Below, piece after piece: positions 1 to 9,142 of a stretch of 64,000 nucleotides of DNA. The translations under genes were made by a program, and so were the position numbers. How positions within the stretch are numbered: the stretch's first letter is position 1; every line of letters starts with the position of its first letter. The notes under the pieces are model-generated. The model saw only the letters and a list, made by a program, of their open reading frames with translations, searched no databases and was not told where the DNA came from. The DNA comes from Mucilaginibacter sp. PAMC 26640 (lineage in GTDB: Bacteria; Bacteroidota; Bacteroidia; Sphingobacteriales; Sphingobacteriaceae): NCBI GenBank assembly GCA_001596135.1, contig CP014773.1:2604001-2668000 (forward strand), given 5' to 3'.

Positions 1-565
1 GCTCGATACCCAGCGTAGCAAAAGAACCAATGTTAATACTATTGTTATTGCTCAGCATAAAATTGAACAGGATAACGGTAAGGATATCTGAAAAAGAGGA
101 TTCATAGATGATGAATTCTTTCTTGTCCTTACTCATGCCGGATGCCGACGGAATAGCAATGGCAGAACTCACGACACAAAAAGGTATGGCATTGATAAAG
201 CATTTATAAATACTTTCGCCGCTGATATACCAAAAACCTGTTGTAACAAGCACGGCAGTCAGCAGCAGGATCGTTAATGCCGAGAGAAACGACTTTTTGA
301 TAATAGCATTTTTGCTTTTGCTATATTTCAGTTCCAGCGAGCCTTCAAAAACGATAAGGATCAATCCAAGTGTACCCAATGCGGGTAATATGGCGTTGAA
401 ATTGAACTTGGATAAGCCGAAATAATCAACAATTAACCTAATACCGATGCCTAAAACGAGTAACAGGATGACAGAAGGGATTTTTGTTTTCCCAGCTATT
501 AAATCAAAGAGATAACTGAAAATAACCAGTCCGCTAAGGATGATGAGTGTTGTATAAGTGGTCAA
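1..565 (-). CDS. CPA-type cation/proton antiporter, N-terminal part (runs off the window)
   Basis: Only the first ~188 residues are inside the window; the rest lies beyond position 1. The translation is a chain of hydrophobic membrane segments and includes GTLGLILIVFEGSLEL and PFCVVSSAIAIPSASG, the pattern seen in the first half of CPA-family Na+/H+ or K+/H+ antiporters. These inner-membrane proteins exchange a monovalent cation for protons. The ion-binding Asp region would be in the missing half, so the substrate cannot be judged. There is no ATG at the start: an in-frame TAA sits 15 bases upstream, which leaves TTG at 563-565 as the best start (MTTYTTLIILSG). It is transcribed away from the reductase gene at 730. 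Confidence 0.75.
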   Translation of the reverse strand, partial: MTTYTTLIILSGLVIFSYLFDLIAGKTKIPSVILLLVLGIGIRLIVDYFGLSKFNFNAILPALGTLGLILIVFEGSLELKYSKSKNAIIKKSFLSALTILLLTAVLVTTGFWYISGESIYKCFINAIPFCVVSSAIAIPSASGMSKDKKEFIIYESSFSDILTVILFNFMLSNNNSINIGSFATLGIE

Positions 566-729
566 ATTATTGGGCGATTAGGGTTAACGCAATAGTTGAT
601 CAAAGTAACCTAACGCAAATTAGCTATAAAAGTTCATAGCAAAGTAATTTGTACGGTTTTAGCCCCATATGACAAAACAGTGAGCTGCTGATTAGTGTTA
701 CTTACCATATTTGCAACAAATAAATTATT

Positions 730-1797
730 ATGGCGCATCTTTTTTCCCCGCTCAAAATTAAAGGTATCGAACTAAAGAATCGTATAGTTGTATCGCCGAT
801 GTGTGAATATTCCAGTACAGATGGTTTTGCAAATAACTGGCATCTGGTGCATTTAGGTGCCCGCGCCGTAGGTGGTGCCGGTTTAATAATTACTGAGGCC
901 ACTGCAGTATCTCCGGAAGGCCGCATTTCTTACGGCGACTTAGGTATTTGGAAAGATGAGCAGATTGCAAAGCTGAAAGAGATCACTAATTTTATTGAAG
1001 AACAAGGTGCATTTGCGGGGGTCCAGTTGTCTCATGCCGGTGGAAAGGCAAGTCACGAGGTGCCTTGGAAAGGAGGGAAGGAGATTGCTGCTGAACACGA
1101 AAATGGCTGGGAGGCCCTGCCGCCAAGCCCTATTGCATTTACGGCTTCAGAAACCGCCCCGCTGGAGCTGGACAACGAAGGCATCGATAAAATAATAGCA
1201 GATTTTCGGTCGGCGGCTGTACGCTCTTTAGCTGCCGGTTTTAGGGTTATTGAGTTGCATGGCGCGCACGGCTACCTCATTCATGAGTTTTTGTCGCCTT
1301 TAAGCAACCAGCGTACCGACGGTTACGGCGGATCCTTTGAGAACCGGATTCGGTTTTTGTTAGAGATTATAGCCGCAGTACAAGAAGTTTGGCCGGAGGA
1401 ATACCCTTTATTTGTGCGCATCTCTGCAACCGACTGGACAGAAGGAGGTTGGACGATTGACGATTCGATAGCAGTGGCAAAGGTGTTGCTGGATAAGGGC
1501 GTTGACCTGATAGATTGCTCTACCGGTGGCAACGTTGCAGGCGCTAAAATCCCGTTGAAGCCGGGCTATCAGGTGGAGTTTGCCGAAGCTGTAAAAAAGC
1601 AGGTTGATATTTTAACAGGGGCAGTTGGGCTGATAACCGAAGCTAAACAAGCCAATGAAATTATAGAAAGCGGCCAGGCAGACGTTGTATTACTTGCCCG
1701 AGAATTGCTGCGCGATCCTCATTTTCCGCTTCGCGCTGCACATGAGTTGGGTGTGGAGACCAAATGGCCTTCGCAGTATGAGAGGGCACAGTGGTAA
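730..1797 (+). CDS. Old Yellow Enzyme family NADH:flavin oxidoreductase (YqjM/NamA class)
   Basis: An FMN-dependent ene-reductase of the cytosol, 355 residues, the usual size of the class. The N-terminus has the class-II signature SPMCEYS, with the thiol-type Cys at residue 25 that tunes the flavin in YqjM. The substrate-anion HxxH pair is in ELHGAHGYL, followed by RTDGYGGSFENR, and the phosphate-binding end of the TIM barrel is near the C-terminus (VLLARELLRDPHFP). The family reduces activated C=C bonds of enals, enones and nitro compounds using NAD(P)H; the physiological substrate is usually unknown. The next gene is an OsmC peroxidase, so a role in electrophile or oxidant detoxification is plausible but inferred. 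ATG start; the gene stands alone, with ~145 bases to the next gene. Confidence 0.93.
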   Translation: MAHLFSPLKIKGIELKNRIVVSPMCEYSSTDGFANNWHLVHLGARAVGGAGLIITEATAVSPEGRISYGDLGIWKDEQIAKLKEITNFIEEQGAFAGVQLSHAGGKASHEVPWKGGKEIAAEHENGWEALPPSPIAFTASETAPLELDNEGIDKIIADFRSAAVRSLAAGFRVIELHGAHGYLIHEFLSPLSNQRTDGYGGSFENRIRFLLEIIAAVQEVWPEEYPLFVRISATDWTEGGWTIDDSIAVAKVLLDKGVDLIDCSTGGNVAGAKIPLKPGYQVEFAEAVKKQVDILTGAVGLITEAKQANEIIESGQADVVLLARELLRDPHFPLRAAHELGVETKWPSQYERAQW

Positions 1798-1941
1798 GCT
1801 ATAAATAATTTTTTCTCCATTAATTGTTTACACTGATCGCTGCCCGTATTTGAGCATAATTTGTAAACAATATCATAACAGCAAAAATTTTTGATCAAGA
1901 CAACATATTACTAAATTCGTAAAACTCTAAAAACAAATACT

Positions 1942-2361
1942 ATGAAACGTACAGCAAATGCACATTGGAACGGCACCTTGCAAGAAGGTAAAGGCGAGAT
2001 CACTACCCAGAGCACTATTCTTAACAAAACACAATATTCTTTCAAAACCCGCTTTGCGGATGGTATCGGTACTAATCCGGAGGAGCTGATAGCTGCTGCA
2101 CATGCAGGTTGTTTCACAATGGCAGTTGGCGCGGCATTAACTCAGCAAGGTATTACCCCTGGTGACTTAACCACTGACGCTATCCTGGATCTGGATATGC
2201 AGGCATTGGAGATCAAAGGCATCCACCTGGAAATGAAAGCATCTGTAATTGATGGTGTCGACGAAGCTAAATTTAAAGAAGTTGCAGAAGGTGCTAAATC
2301 CGGCTGTATCATATCTAAAGCGTTAAGCGTGCCAATTACCTTAACTGTTACTTACGCGTAA
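1942..2361 (+). CDS. OsmC family peroxiredoxin
   Basis: A 139-residue protein with the OsmC/Ohr fold. The two redox cysteines are visible: one in AHAGCFTMA (about residue 58) and one in KSGCIISKAL (about residue 119). OsmC proteins are cytosolic thiol peroxidases that reduce organic hydroperoxides. The opening MKRTANAHWNGTLQEGKG matches the OsmC subfamily more than Ohr. The gene is monocistronic. A plausible promoter precedes it: TTTG at 1890-1893, then TAAATTCG at 1912-1919, one base off the Bacteroidota -7 consensus with an 18-base gap. The neighbouring flavin reductase suggests a small stress-response cluster, which is inference. Confidence 0.93.
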   Translation: MKRTANAHWNGTLQEGKGEITTQSTILNKTQYSFKTRFADGIGTNPEELIAAAHAGCFTMAVGAALTQQGITPGDLTTDAILDLDMQALEIKGIHLEMKASVIDGVDEAKFKEVAEGAKSGCIISKALSVPITLTVTYA

Positions 2362-2442
2362 CGCATAGTTAACTTTATTGGATAAGTGGCGATGGTGCAA
2401 ACCATCGCCACTTATGTTTGTACCATAGATTAGATAAATATC

Positions 2443-3033
2443 ATGCTCAATACATCCCGGTCACGTATATCACTCACGCTCACATTTGCGCTGGTAATCA
2501 TCGGCTTTTTGGTTTTCCTGTTCTTTTATATCAAGCATCAATTTACCACCACCCGTAGTGAAATTACGGAAGATGTAATGGTGTCACGCATTGTATCAAT
2601 GGGGAAACTGGAGTTAGTTAAATATGCCATGAAGGATGTGGTAGAGAAAAAAGAATTGCATATGATTCTCCCTGATTCACGGGTTTTATTTGTTGCGGTA
2701 GGGGAGGTAACTGGCTGTATCGATCTCACCAAGGTACGGAAAGACGACATCTCGCAAACCAAGGATAGCGTATGGGTAACCCTGCCTAAGCCGGAGATCT
2801 GCTATGTAAAGATCGATCATCAAAAATCAAAAGTATATGATGTGTCGGGGGTGTGGTTTCCCGATAAAGCAAAAGATATGGTGGAGGACGTTTACAAAAT
2901 TGCCGAAGCGAAAATGCTGAACACTGCCCGGGAAATGAATTTGCTAGGCAAGGCACAGACCAATGCTGATCTGATCTTCAAACCATTTTTGGAGAACGTT
3001 TCAGGCAAGAAGGTTACTTTGAAATTTAAATAG
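2443..3033 (+). CDS. DUF4230 domain protein, membrane-anchored
   Basis: 196 residues. Residues ~11-32 form one transmembrane segment; the remainder is predicted outside the cytoplasm. The conserved stretch SRIVSMGKLELVKYAMKD, then VTGCIDLTKV and a C-terminal LPKPEICYVKIDHQKSKVY, are the features of DUF4230, a family common in Bacteroidota with no established biochemical role. No catalytic motif is evident. It lies 62 bases before the M16 peptidase gene on the same strand, so co-transcription is possible. The function is unknown. Confidence 0.85.
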   Translation: MLNTSRSRISLTLTFALVIIGFLVFLFFYIKHQFTTTRSEITEDVMVSRIVSMGKLELVKYAMKDVVEKKELHMILPDSRVLFVAVGEVTGCIDLTKVRKDDISQTKDSVWVTLPKPEICYVKIDHQKSKVYDVSGVWFPDKAKDMVEDVYKIAEAKMLNTAREMNLLGKAQTNADLIFKPFLENVSGKKVTLKFK

Positions 3034-3094
3034 TAACTGAAAGGATAGGTTAGTTTATTTCCAATATATTTATGGTTCACAATTACCCATAAAT

Positions 3095-4477
3095 ATGATT
3101 CCAAAATTCACTAAACTTTTAGCAATTACAGCTATAGGGGTGCTATGCTCTGTGTGCGCTATTGCACAACCCCGCCTCCCGAAAGGGTACTTCTGGAAAA
3201 AGATGCCGAACGGCCTTGAAGTTGTTGTTATAGAGAATAGTAAAGTGCCCTTAGCAACTATAGAAATAGCGGTTAAGAATGGCGCTTATACCGAAGGCCC
3301 GGAGTACAGTGGCTTATCGCACCTGTTCGAACACATGTTTTTTAAGGCTAATCGGGATTATCCCACCCAGGAGAAATTTCTGAAACGCACCCAGGAGTTG
3401 GGCGCCATATGGAACGGAACCACTAACGTAGAGCGTGTAAATTATTACTTTACATTCGATAGGGATAGTTTGAACGCTGGGTTAAAGTTCATGAACTCGG
3501 CTATTCGTTTCCCCATTTACAGGGCCGAGGACATGCAGAAGGAGCGCCCAGTGGTTGATGGCGAATTTCAGCGTGCAGAGAGCAGCCCTTACTTCCAGCT
3601 ATATTACGAAACCAATAAAGCACTCTGGGGCGATCTTATTACCCGTAAAATGCCCATTGGTGTGCACGAGATCATTAACACCGCTACACCGGAGAAGATG
3701 ATGATCATTAAGGATAAATATTATTTTCCAAATAACAGCCTGTTAACCATTTGCGGGGATGTTAAGCACGAGGATGCTTTCAAAAAGGCAGAAGCTATTT
3801 TTGGCGACTGGGCCAACAGTGGTTTCAACCCGCATGAAAAGTATCCTATTCCGCCGTTCAAGCCGCTGGCAAAGAGCGACGCCTTTGTTAAAGAAAGTAC
3901 CATTGCACAAACGCCTTACATGAACTTTGCATGGCAGGGCCCGGCTTATATCACGGATTCTGCAAGTACCGTTGCGGCAGATGTTTTTTCCTACATCACA
4001 GGGCTCAACTCGAGTAGATTACAGCAGGCATTGGTTGATAAAGGTTTGGCATCTTCGGCAAGCATCAGTTACACCACATCACATTATACCGGTGCGGTTA
4101 CCTTATTTGTTGTACCAAATCCTAATAAGTTAAAAGAGTGTTATGACGAAACTTTAAATCAGATAAAGCAGTTTGGAAAAGCTGATTACTATACTGATGA
4201 ACAGTTAACGGATGCGAAAGCCATACTGTTGCGCAACCAAAGCCGCGAAATGGAAAAGCCAAGCAGTTTGCCTAGTCAACTGAGTTTTTGGTGGTGCAGT
4301 GCTTCGTTTAATTACGGAACAGACATTACCGGCAACTACCAAAAAGTTAGCCGTGCCGATATTGCAAAATATATCAGCACTTACATTACCGGCAAACCTT
4401 CAGTGGCGGGGCTCATCATCAATCCCGAAACCAGTAAGGCAACAGGTGCACAAACATTTTTTGTTGCCATTAAATAA
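3095..4477 (+). CDS. M16 family zinc metallopeptidase, catalytic subunit
   Basis: 460 residues with an N-terminal signal peptide (cleavage near CAIAQPRLP, residue ~24), so it acts in the periplasm. The inverted zinc motif HxxEH is intact in SGLSHLFEHMFFKAN, and the distal metal-ligand Glu lies in the VDGEFQRAESSP region ~75 residues later. This is the layout of bacterial M16B processing-type peptidases, in which a catalytic and a non-catalytic half come from adjacent genes. The next gene, 16 bases downstream, encodes the partner without HxxEH. Such pairs degrade or process peptides; the substrate is unknown here. Confidence 0.93.
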   Translation: MIPKFTKLLAITAIGVLCSVCAIAQPRLPKGYFWKKMPNGLEVVVIENSKVPLATIEIAVKNGAYTEGPEYSGLSHLFEHMFFKANRDYPTQEKFLKRTQELGAIWNGTTNVERVNYYFTFDRDSLNAGLKFMNSAIRFPIYRAEDMQKERPVVDGEFQRAESSPYFQLYYETNKALWGDLITRKMPIGVHEIINTATPEKMMIIKDKYYFPNNSLLTICGDVKHEDAFKKAEAIFGDWANSGFNPHEKYPIPPFKPLAKSDAFVKESTIAQTPYMNFAWQGPAYITDSASTVAADVFSYITGLNSSRLQQALVDKGLASSASISYTTSHYTGAVTLFVVPNPNKLKECYDETLNQIKQFGKADYYTDEQLTDAKAILLRNQSREMEKPSSLPSQLSFWWCSASFNYGTDITGNYQKVSRADIAKYISTYITGKPSVAGLIINPETSKATGAQTFFVAIK

Positions 4478-4493
4478 CCTAATCCTATTTAAT

Positions 4494-5831
4494 ATGAAAA
4501 AGATCAACTTATTTGCGCTGCTGATTGTGGGAGCGCTATATAATACCAACAGCGCCAACGCACAGCAAAAACCTTATGAAACTACAGTGAGCGGCGTTAA
4601 AGTAATTGTGCAGCCAAGTGGTAACGATATCGTGGAGATTCAAACGGTGATAAGGGGCGGGGTGCAAAACTATCCGGCCGAAAAAATGGGCATTGAAAGT
4701 ATGGCCATTAGCGCTCTAACCGAGTGCGGTACGACTAAGCATGACAAAAACAGCTTTAAGAACTCACTGGATAAAGTTAGCGCCGAACTATGGGGTTACG
4801 ACACCAAAGAATACGCCTTGATCCGCATGAATTGCATTAAAAGCGATTTTAACACCGTTTGGCCGCTTTACGTGGAGGCGATTACCCAACCTGCGTTTGA
4901 CCCCAAAGAATTTGAACGCATCAAACAGGATGCTATCAACAACCTTAAATCTAACGATGCACAACCGGATGCCGCTATCCAAAAATATGCGGATAAAGTT
5001 GCATTTGCGGGCCGCGATTACGCCAAGGACCCCGACGGTACCGTTGCGATACTACAAACCCTTACCGCTGCAGAAACAAAAGCATACTATAATAAGATCC
5101 TCACCAAGTCCCGGATGATTATTGTGGTAGTAGCTGATTTGCCTAAAGCGGACATTGAAGCCAAAGTAGCTGCTATGCTGGCTGGTGTGAAGCAGGGTGC
5201 GCCGTTCGAAGCCAAGAAATCATTTTTCAGGGCTTACAAGAATACCTTTTCTGCGGAAAAACGCGATCTGGCGACTAATTATGTCGAGGGCATCACCAGC
5301 GGCCCAACACCCGGTACGCCGGACTACAATGCCTTTAATGTGGCCATGCGCATATTCGCCGACAGGCACTTTTTAGAGGTACGTACCAACAATGGTTTAT
5401 CTTATGCGCCGCAGGCCTGGTTCAATACCGGCAATACGGCAACGGCCCGGTTTTCGGTTTCTACCACACAGCCGGATAAATATATCGCTGTATTTGATAA
5501 ACTGGTTGATAAGGTAAAAACCGAGGGTTTTAAGCCGGAAGAGGTTGCTGATATGAAGGTAACTTACCTAACCGGTTTTTACTATAAGAACGAAACCAAC
5601 CAGGCGCAGGCCGCGTCGATGGTGTCTAATGAGGTGCTGCATAACAACTGGATGCGGTCCGTTACCCTGGTAGATGATATTAAGAAACTGACGCCGGAGC
5701 AGGTAAGCGATGCTTTCCGCAAATACATTGGCAACATTATTTGGGTATACCAGGGCGACCCGTCAAAAGTCAACCCGTTGTTATTCACAAACGGAACGTT
5801 GGATAAAGGTGGAAGTCCGGTGAGCCATTAG
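4494..5831 (+). CDS. M16 family peptidase-like subunit lacking the zinc motif
   Basis: 445 residues from the ATG at 4494. The open frame extends upstream into the previous gene, but that part is an overlap; the signal peptide (MKKINLFALLIVGALYNTN, cleavage after NAQ) fixes this start. The fold is M16: the sequence around MGIESMAISALTECG aligns with the partner's HLFEH segment, but both His and the Glu are replaced, so it should not bind zinc. In M16B heterodimers the inactive subunit completes the chamber and holds substrate. It is exported like its partner. A strong hairpin terminator 44 bases after the stop ends the unit. Confidence 0.92.
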   Translation: MKKINLFALLIVGALYNTNSANAQQKPYETTVSGVKVIVQPSGNDIVEIQTVIRGGVQNYPAEKMGIESMAISALTECGTTKHDKNSFKNSLDKVSAELWGYDTKEYALIRMNCIKSDFNTVWPLYVEAITQPAFDPKEFERIKQDAINNLKSNDAQPDAAIQKYADKVAFAGRDYAKDPDGTVAILQTLTAAETKAYYNKILTKSRMIIVVVADLPKADIEAKVAAMLAGVKQGAPFEAKKSFFRAYKNTFSAEKRDLATNYVEGITSGPTPGTPDYNAFNVAMRIFADRHFLEVRTNNGLSYAPQAWFNTGNTATARFSVSTTQPDKYIAVFDKLVDKVKTEGFKPEEVADMKVTYLTGFYYKNETNQAQAASMVSNEVLHNNWMRSVTLVDDIKKLTPEQVSDAFRKYIGNIIWVYQGDPSKVNPLLFTNGTLDKGGSPVSH

Positions 5832-5874
5832 TGGTTAGGCCATGTAAATTGGCTATTGCCGATAGAAAGAAATA

Positions 5875-5925
5875 TTAAGCAAAAAGCGCCCGGAATTGAA
5901 TCGACTCCGGGCGCTTTTTGCTTAA
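5875..5925. terminator. Bidirectional intrinsic terminator after the M16 pair
   Basis: Perfect 20-base inverted repeat (5875-5894 and 5906-5925) with an 11-base loop. The GC core GCGCCCGGA/TCCGGGCGC is flanked by A5 and T5 tracts, so it can work for both strands. It closes the + strand M16 unit and faces the - strand AI-2E gene that ends at 6199. Confidence 0.9.
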
Positions 5926-5938
5926 ATAAGGTTAGGGT

Positions 5939-6014
5939 GTTTCACTCCGCGAATGTGAATCACCTGAATCATCAATCCTATTGATTATCAGGAACTTGCA
6001 CTTTTTGGTGAAAC
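5939..6014. other. Nested inverted repeats between terminator and AI-2E gene
   Basis: In the 367-base gap, GTTTCAC (5939-5945) pairs with GTGAAAC (6008-6014). Inside lies a second stem: CCTGA (5963-5967) and ATCAAT (5971-5976) against ATTGAT (5980-5985) and TCAGG (5988-5992), with a 3-base loop. No poly-T follows. It could be a structured RNA, a protein-binding site or chance. I see nothing else in 6015-6198. Confidence 0.35.
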
Positions 6015-6198
6015 GCCGTTTTTGTTATGCTCTAAATGTAACAATCTCACCGTCAATGATTTGCTTAATTTAAAAATGGATTGAGATTTGCATGAATCAC
6101 CTCCGATGAATCACCCCGGCAACTAGGTCTCTTGCTGAAAAAGTTTATATTGTTTGCTGATTGATCCTGCCGTAGCTATACAATTTTTGCGACCTATT

Positions 6199-7317
6199 TT
6201 ATTGTTTTTCATTTGGCACCACTACCTTTTGGCGGTTGCGGTTGCCCCAGCGCTGGCCCATGTGCCTGGTTGGGATGTTATCGCCCAGCAGTTTGCCCCA
6301 TGGCTTGAGGTCGTCTATCCGGTCGAAAATGATTTTTAACACCGCAACAAATGGGATAGAAAGGAACATGCCCGATAATCCCCAGAGTTGGTTACCCAGC
6401 AATACCACCACTATCGACATCAGTGCGTTGATCTGCACTTTTGAAGATACGATACGCGGCACCAGAATATTATTATCAATAAACTGGATCACGATATACG
6501 CACCGATCACGCCTAATTGTGTAGAAAAGCCATCTTTAGTTACCGTAGCCATTAATACCGGTAAAGCTATGGCCACAATACCGCCCAGGTAGGGGATCAG
6601 ATTCAGAATCGCACCGATACAGCCAATCAGGATACCGTATTTTACGCCCAGCAACATCAGCGCTGCAGAATTCATGACAGCCACTATCAGCGTTTCTATC
6701 AAAAGGCCCACGATATAGCTTTGTATGGCCGCTTTGGTTTCTGATAATACCTCGGTAACTTTTTTGGAGTTTTCTTCGGCAAAAACCTCATACAGAAAAT
6801 TGAGGATCAGCGTTTTATAAAGCAGCATAAAGAAGATATATACCGGCAGTAAAACTACTATACTTAAAGTACCCAGCAAGCCGCCAAGGGTTTTGCCCAG
6901 CATGGCCTGGCTGTTGCCCAGCGCTTCTTTCACCATTTGATCCTGCTTGGCTATGGCAACTCCAAAAGTTGCCTGGATCCAGTCTTTAAAGTGTATGCTG
7001 ATCTCGCCGAACTTCTTCTTCAGCATGGGCAGCGAATCGCCGAACTGTACCATTTGTGTCGACAAAAAATAAAACACCGCTACAACCACCAAAATGGCTA
7101 TCAGTAAAGCCACCCCAATAGCCACACCCTTGGGTATTTTCATCCGCTCGAGCCGGTTTACCAGCGGATTGAGCAACACGGCGAGAAACGCCGCAAAAGC
7201 AATCGGGACTAAAATATCGGTAAGCGTAGCCAGGCAATACACCAGCAGAACCAGTCCAAACAGCACCGCAGTGGCCTGGATGTAAAATGGTTGGTCTTTA
7301 ATTTTTATTGAAGGCAT
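6199..7317 (-). CDS. AI-2E family transporter (PerM/YdiK type permease)
   Basis: 372 residues with about eight membrane segments and the family layout: two early helices (FYIQATAVLFGLVLLVYCLA and ILVPIAFAAFLAVLLNPLV), a large extracytoplasmic loop, then the C-terminal block with IPYLGGIVAIALPV and DNNILVPRIVSSKVQINALM, the most conserved part of the family. Members include the AI-2 exporter TqsA and Na+/H+ antiporters, so the substrate cannot be read from sequence. The tail is basic and soluble (RWGNRNRQKVVVPNEK). The ATG at 7317 is the start. The gene is alone on the minus strand, 331 bases downstream of glyS. Confidence 0.9.
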   Translation of the reverse strand: MPSIKIKDQPFYIQATAVLFGLVLLVYCLATLTDILVPIAFAAFLAVLLNPLVNRLERMKIPKGVAIGVALLIAILVVVAVFYFLSTQMVQFGDSLPMLKKKFGEISIHFKDWIQATFGVAIAKQDQMVKEALGNSQAMLGKTLGGLLGTLSIVVLLPVYIFFMLLYKTLILNFLYEVFAEENSKKVTEVLSETKAAIQSYIVGLLIETLIVAVMNSAALMLLGVKYGILIGCIGAILNLIPYLGGIVAIALPVLMATVTKDGFSTQLGVIGAYIVIQFIDNNILVPRIVSSKVQINALMSIVVVLLGNQLWGLSGMFLSIPFVAVLKIIFDRIDDLKPWGKLLGDNIPTRHMGQRWGNRNRQKVVVPNEKQ

Positions 7318-7575
7318 GTAAGTGTTTTTTCATCTTAAACACAAAAGGAGTTGGCGGGAGAATTGTTTGGGTTTGTAATACAAAAAATCGCTGCTCGTTG
7401 AACAGACGTTTTGTGTCGGTTCGGGTGGCCGTTAAAAACCATTGTTTAATAGCTTCAGGGTATTTACAGGCCGATGGCTAAGTGGAAACAATCGCATTAA
7501 GTAAGGGTTTCTTTCTGTGGCTAATTTAGGTTGGGAGGTAAATAACTTATCCAATAAATCCCAAGACGGCCACAT
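7318..7575. other. Gene-free stretch upstream of the AI-2E gene
   Basis: No coding frame, RNA gene or clear repeat is visible here. It should hold the promoter for the minus-strand permease gene, but I could not assign -33/-7 boxes with confidence. Confidence 0.5.
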
Positions 7576-7607
7576 CATAAAAAAAGCGCCCGTAAACCAG
7601 GCGCTTT
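7576..7607 (-). terminator. Terminator of glyS
   Basis: On the minus strand AAAGCGCC and GGCGCTTT (7583-7590 and 7600-7607) form an 8-bp stem with a 9-base loop, followed by a run of T (the A run at 7578-7584 on the plus strand). It lies ~40 bases past the glyS stop. Confidence 0.85.
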
Positions 7608-7621
7608 CTTTAATATCTTCT

Positions 7622-7647
7622 ATTCCCCCTTCAGGGGGTTAGGGGGC
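7622..7647. repeat. Short CCCCCT-GAAGGGGG palindromic repeat
   Basis: Read on the minus strand, this begins right after the glyS stop codon and has the form CCCCCTAA-CCCCCTGAAGGGGG. The arms CCCCCTTC/AGGGGG are self-complementary. Short palindromes of this type are, from memory, frequent between Bacteroidota genes. It could add to termination of glyS. Confidence 0.5.
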
Positions 7648-7648
7648 A

Positions 7649-9127
7649 CTACAATAAATTCTTCCAGCTTACCAAATCGCCAATGATCTTTTCCAGCTGA
7701 TCAGCGGCTACGCGCTCCTGGGCCATGCTGTCGCGGTGGCGGATGGTAACGGTGTTATCCTCCAAGGTCTGGTGATCTACCGTGATGCAGAAAGGCGTTC
7801 CAATGGCATCCTGGCGTCGGTAGCGTTTACCGATAGCATCCTTCTCTTCGTATTGCAGGTTGAAGTTCAGCTTTAAGCTGTCCATTATTTCGCGGGCTTT
7901 TTCCGGCAGGCCATCTTTCTTGGTCAGCGGGAAAATAGCGGCTTTAACAGGAGCCAGGCAAGGGTGCAGGCGTAAAACGGTACGGCTGTCCTGGCGTTCT
8001 TCAGTGCTCAGGTCTTCTTCCTCAAAAGCATTGATCATCGTCAGCAAAAACATCCGGTCTAAACCTATCGATGTTTCAATTACATAGGGTATATAGTTAC
8101 CATAAGGCTTGCCGGTTTCCGGGTCAACCTCAGGATCAAAGTACTGCATTTTTTTACGCGAGAACTTCTCATGCTGGCTCAGGTCGAAATCTGTACGGCT
8201 GTGGATGCCTTCCACCTCTTTGAAGCCAAACGGGAAATCAAATTCAATATCGTAGGCGGCATCCGCATAATGCGCCAGCTTGGTATGCTCATGGTATCGG
8301 TATTTGGCAGCATCGGTACCTAAGGCCAGGTGCCAGTTCAAACGCGCTGTTTTCCATTTGTCAAACCACTCGCGCTGCGTGCCGGGGCGTACAAAATATT
8401 GCATTTCCATCTGCTCAAATTCGCGCATACGAATGATGAACTGCCGGGCAATCACTTCGTTACGAAAAGCTTTACCAATTTGCGCAATACCGAAAGGGAT
8501 CTTCATCCTGCCAGATTTTTGCACGTTTAAGTAGTTTACAAAAATACCCTGCGCCGTCTCCGGGCGAAGATAAATGGTTTCCGACTCATCAGCTATGGCA
8601 CCTACCTGTGTGCTAAACATCAGGTTAAACTGGCGCACATCCGTCCAGTTGGCGGTTTTACTAAGCGGGCAGGTAATGTTTTGTTCAATAATTAGCTCGC
8701 GCAGGCGGGGCAGGTCTTCCGCTTTTAAAGCGTTATCCATCTCCAGCTGCAGCTCTTCCGCTTCGCTGGTTTTGCCTTCTTCGTCCAGTTTAGCAATTTT
8801 ATCTTCCAGTAACTGGTCTGCACGGTAACGTTTATTGCTATCCTTATTATCAATCATCGGGTCGCTGAAGCCGTCTACGTGGCCGCTTGCTTTCCAGATG
8901 GTGGGGTGCATAAATATAGCAGAATCAAGCCCTACAATGTTATCGTTCATCTGCACCATGGCTTTCCACCAATAGGTCTTGATGTTGTTTTTTAGTTCCA
9001 CACCGTTTTGGCCGTAATCATAAACAGCACTCAGGCCGTCATAGATCTCACTGCTCTGGAAAACAAAGCCATATTCTTTGGCGTGCGATATAACATTTTT
9101 AAAAAGTTCGTCGGTCGATTTGCTCAT
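7649..9127 (-). CDS. glyS: Glycyl-tRNA synthetase, single-chain (eukaryote-like) type
   Basis: 492 residues. A class II synthetase of the alpha2 type, which charges tRNA-Gly with glycine in the cytosol. Visible are the opening block SSEIYDGLSAVYDYGQNG, the class II motif 2 (FRNEVIARQ followed by RMREFEQMEMQYF), motif 3 (ETSIGLDRMFL) and a C-terminal anticodon-binding domain with HPCLAPVKAAIFPL. The frame stays open 21 codons further upstream, but that part is repeat sequence; ATG at 9127 (MSKSTDELFKN) is the natural start. Bacteroidota use this single-chain form in place of GlyQ/GlyS. The upstream region shared with gldA is packed with repeats, so its promoter must sit within or between them. 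Confidence 0.95.
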   Translation of the reverse strand: MSKSTDELFKNVISHAKEYGFVFQSSEIYDGLSAVYDYGQNGVELKNNIKTYWWKAMVQMNDNIVGLDSAIFMHPTIWKASGHVDGFSDPMIDNKDSNKRYRADQLLEDKIAKLDEEGKTSEAEELQLEMDNALKAEDLPRLRELIIEQNITCPLSKTANWTDVRQFNLMFSTQVGAIADESETIYLRPETAQGIFVNYLNVQKSGRMKIPFGIAQIGKAFRNEVIARQFIIRMREFEQMEMQYFVRPGTQREWFDKWKTARLNWHLALGTDAAKYRYHEHTKLAHYADAAYDIEFDFPFGFKEVEGIHSRTDFDLSQHEKFSRKKMQYFDPEVDPETGKPYGNYIPYVIETSIGLDRMFLLTMINAFEEEDLSTEERQDSRTVLRLHPCLAPVKAAIFPLTKKDGLPEKAREIMDSLKLNFNLQYEEKDAIGKRYRRQDAIGTPFCITVDHQTLEDNTVTIRHRDSMAQERVAADQLEKIIGDLVSWKNLL

Positions 9128-9142
9128 AATGAAGGCAAAGAT

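Noticed and set aside
4299..4493. Long N-terminal extension of the second M16 gene
   Set aside because: Overlaps the first M16 gene in another frame; the signal peptide starts at 4494.
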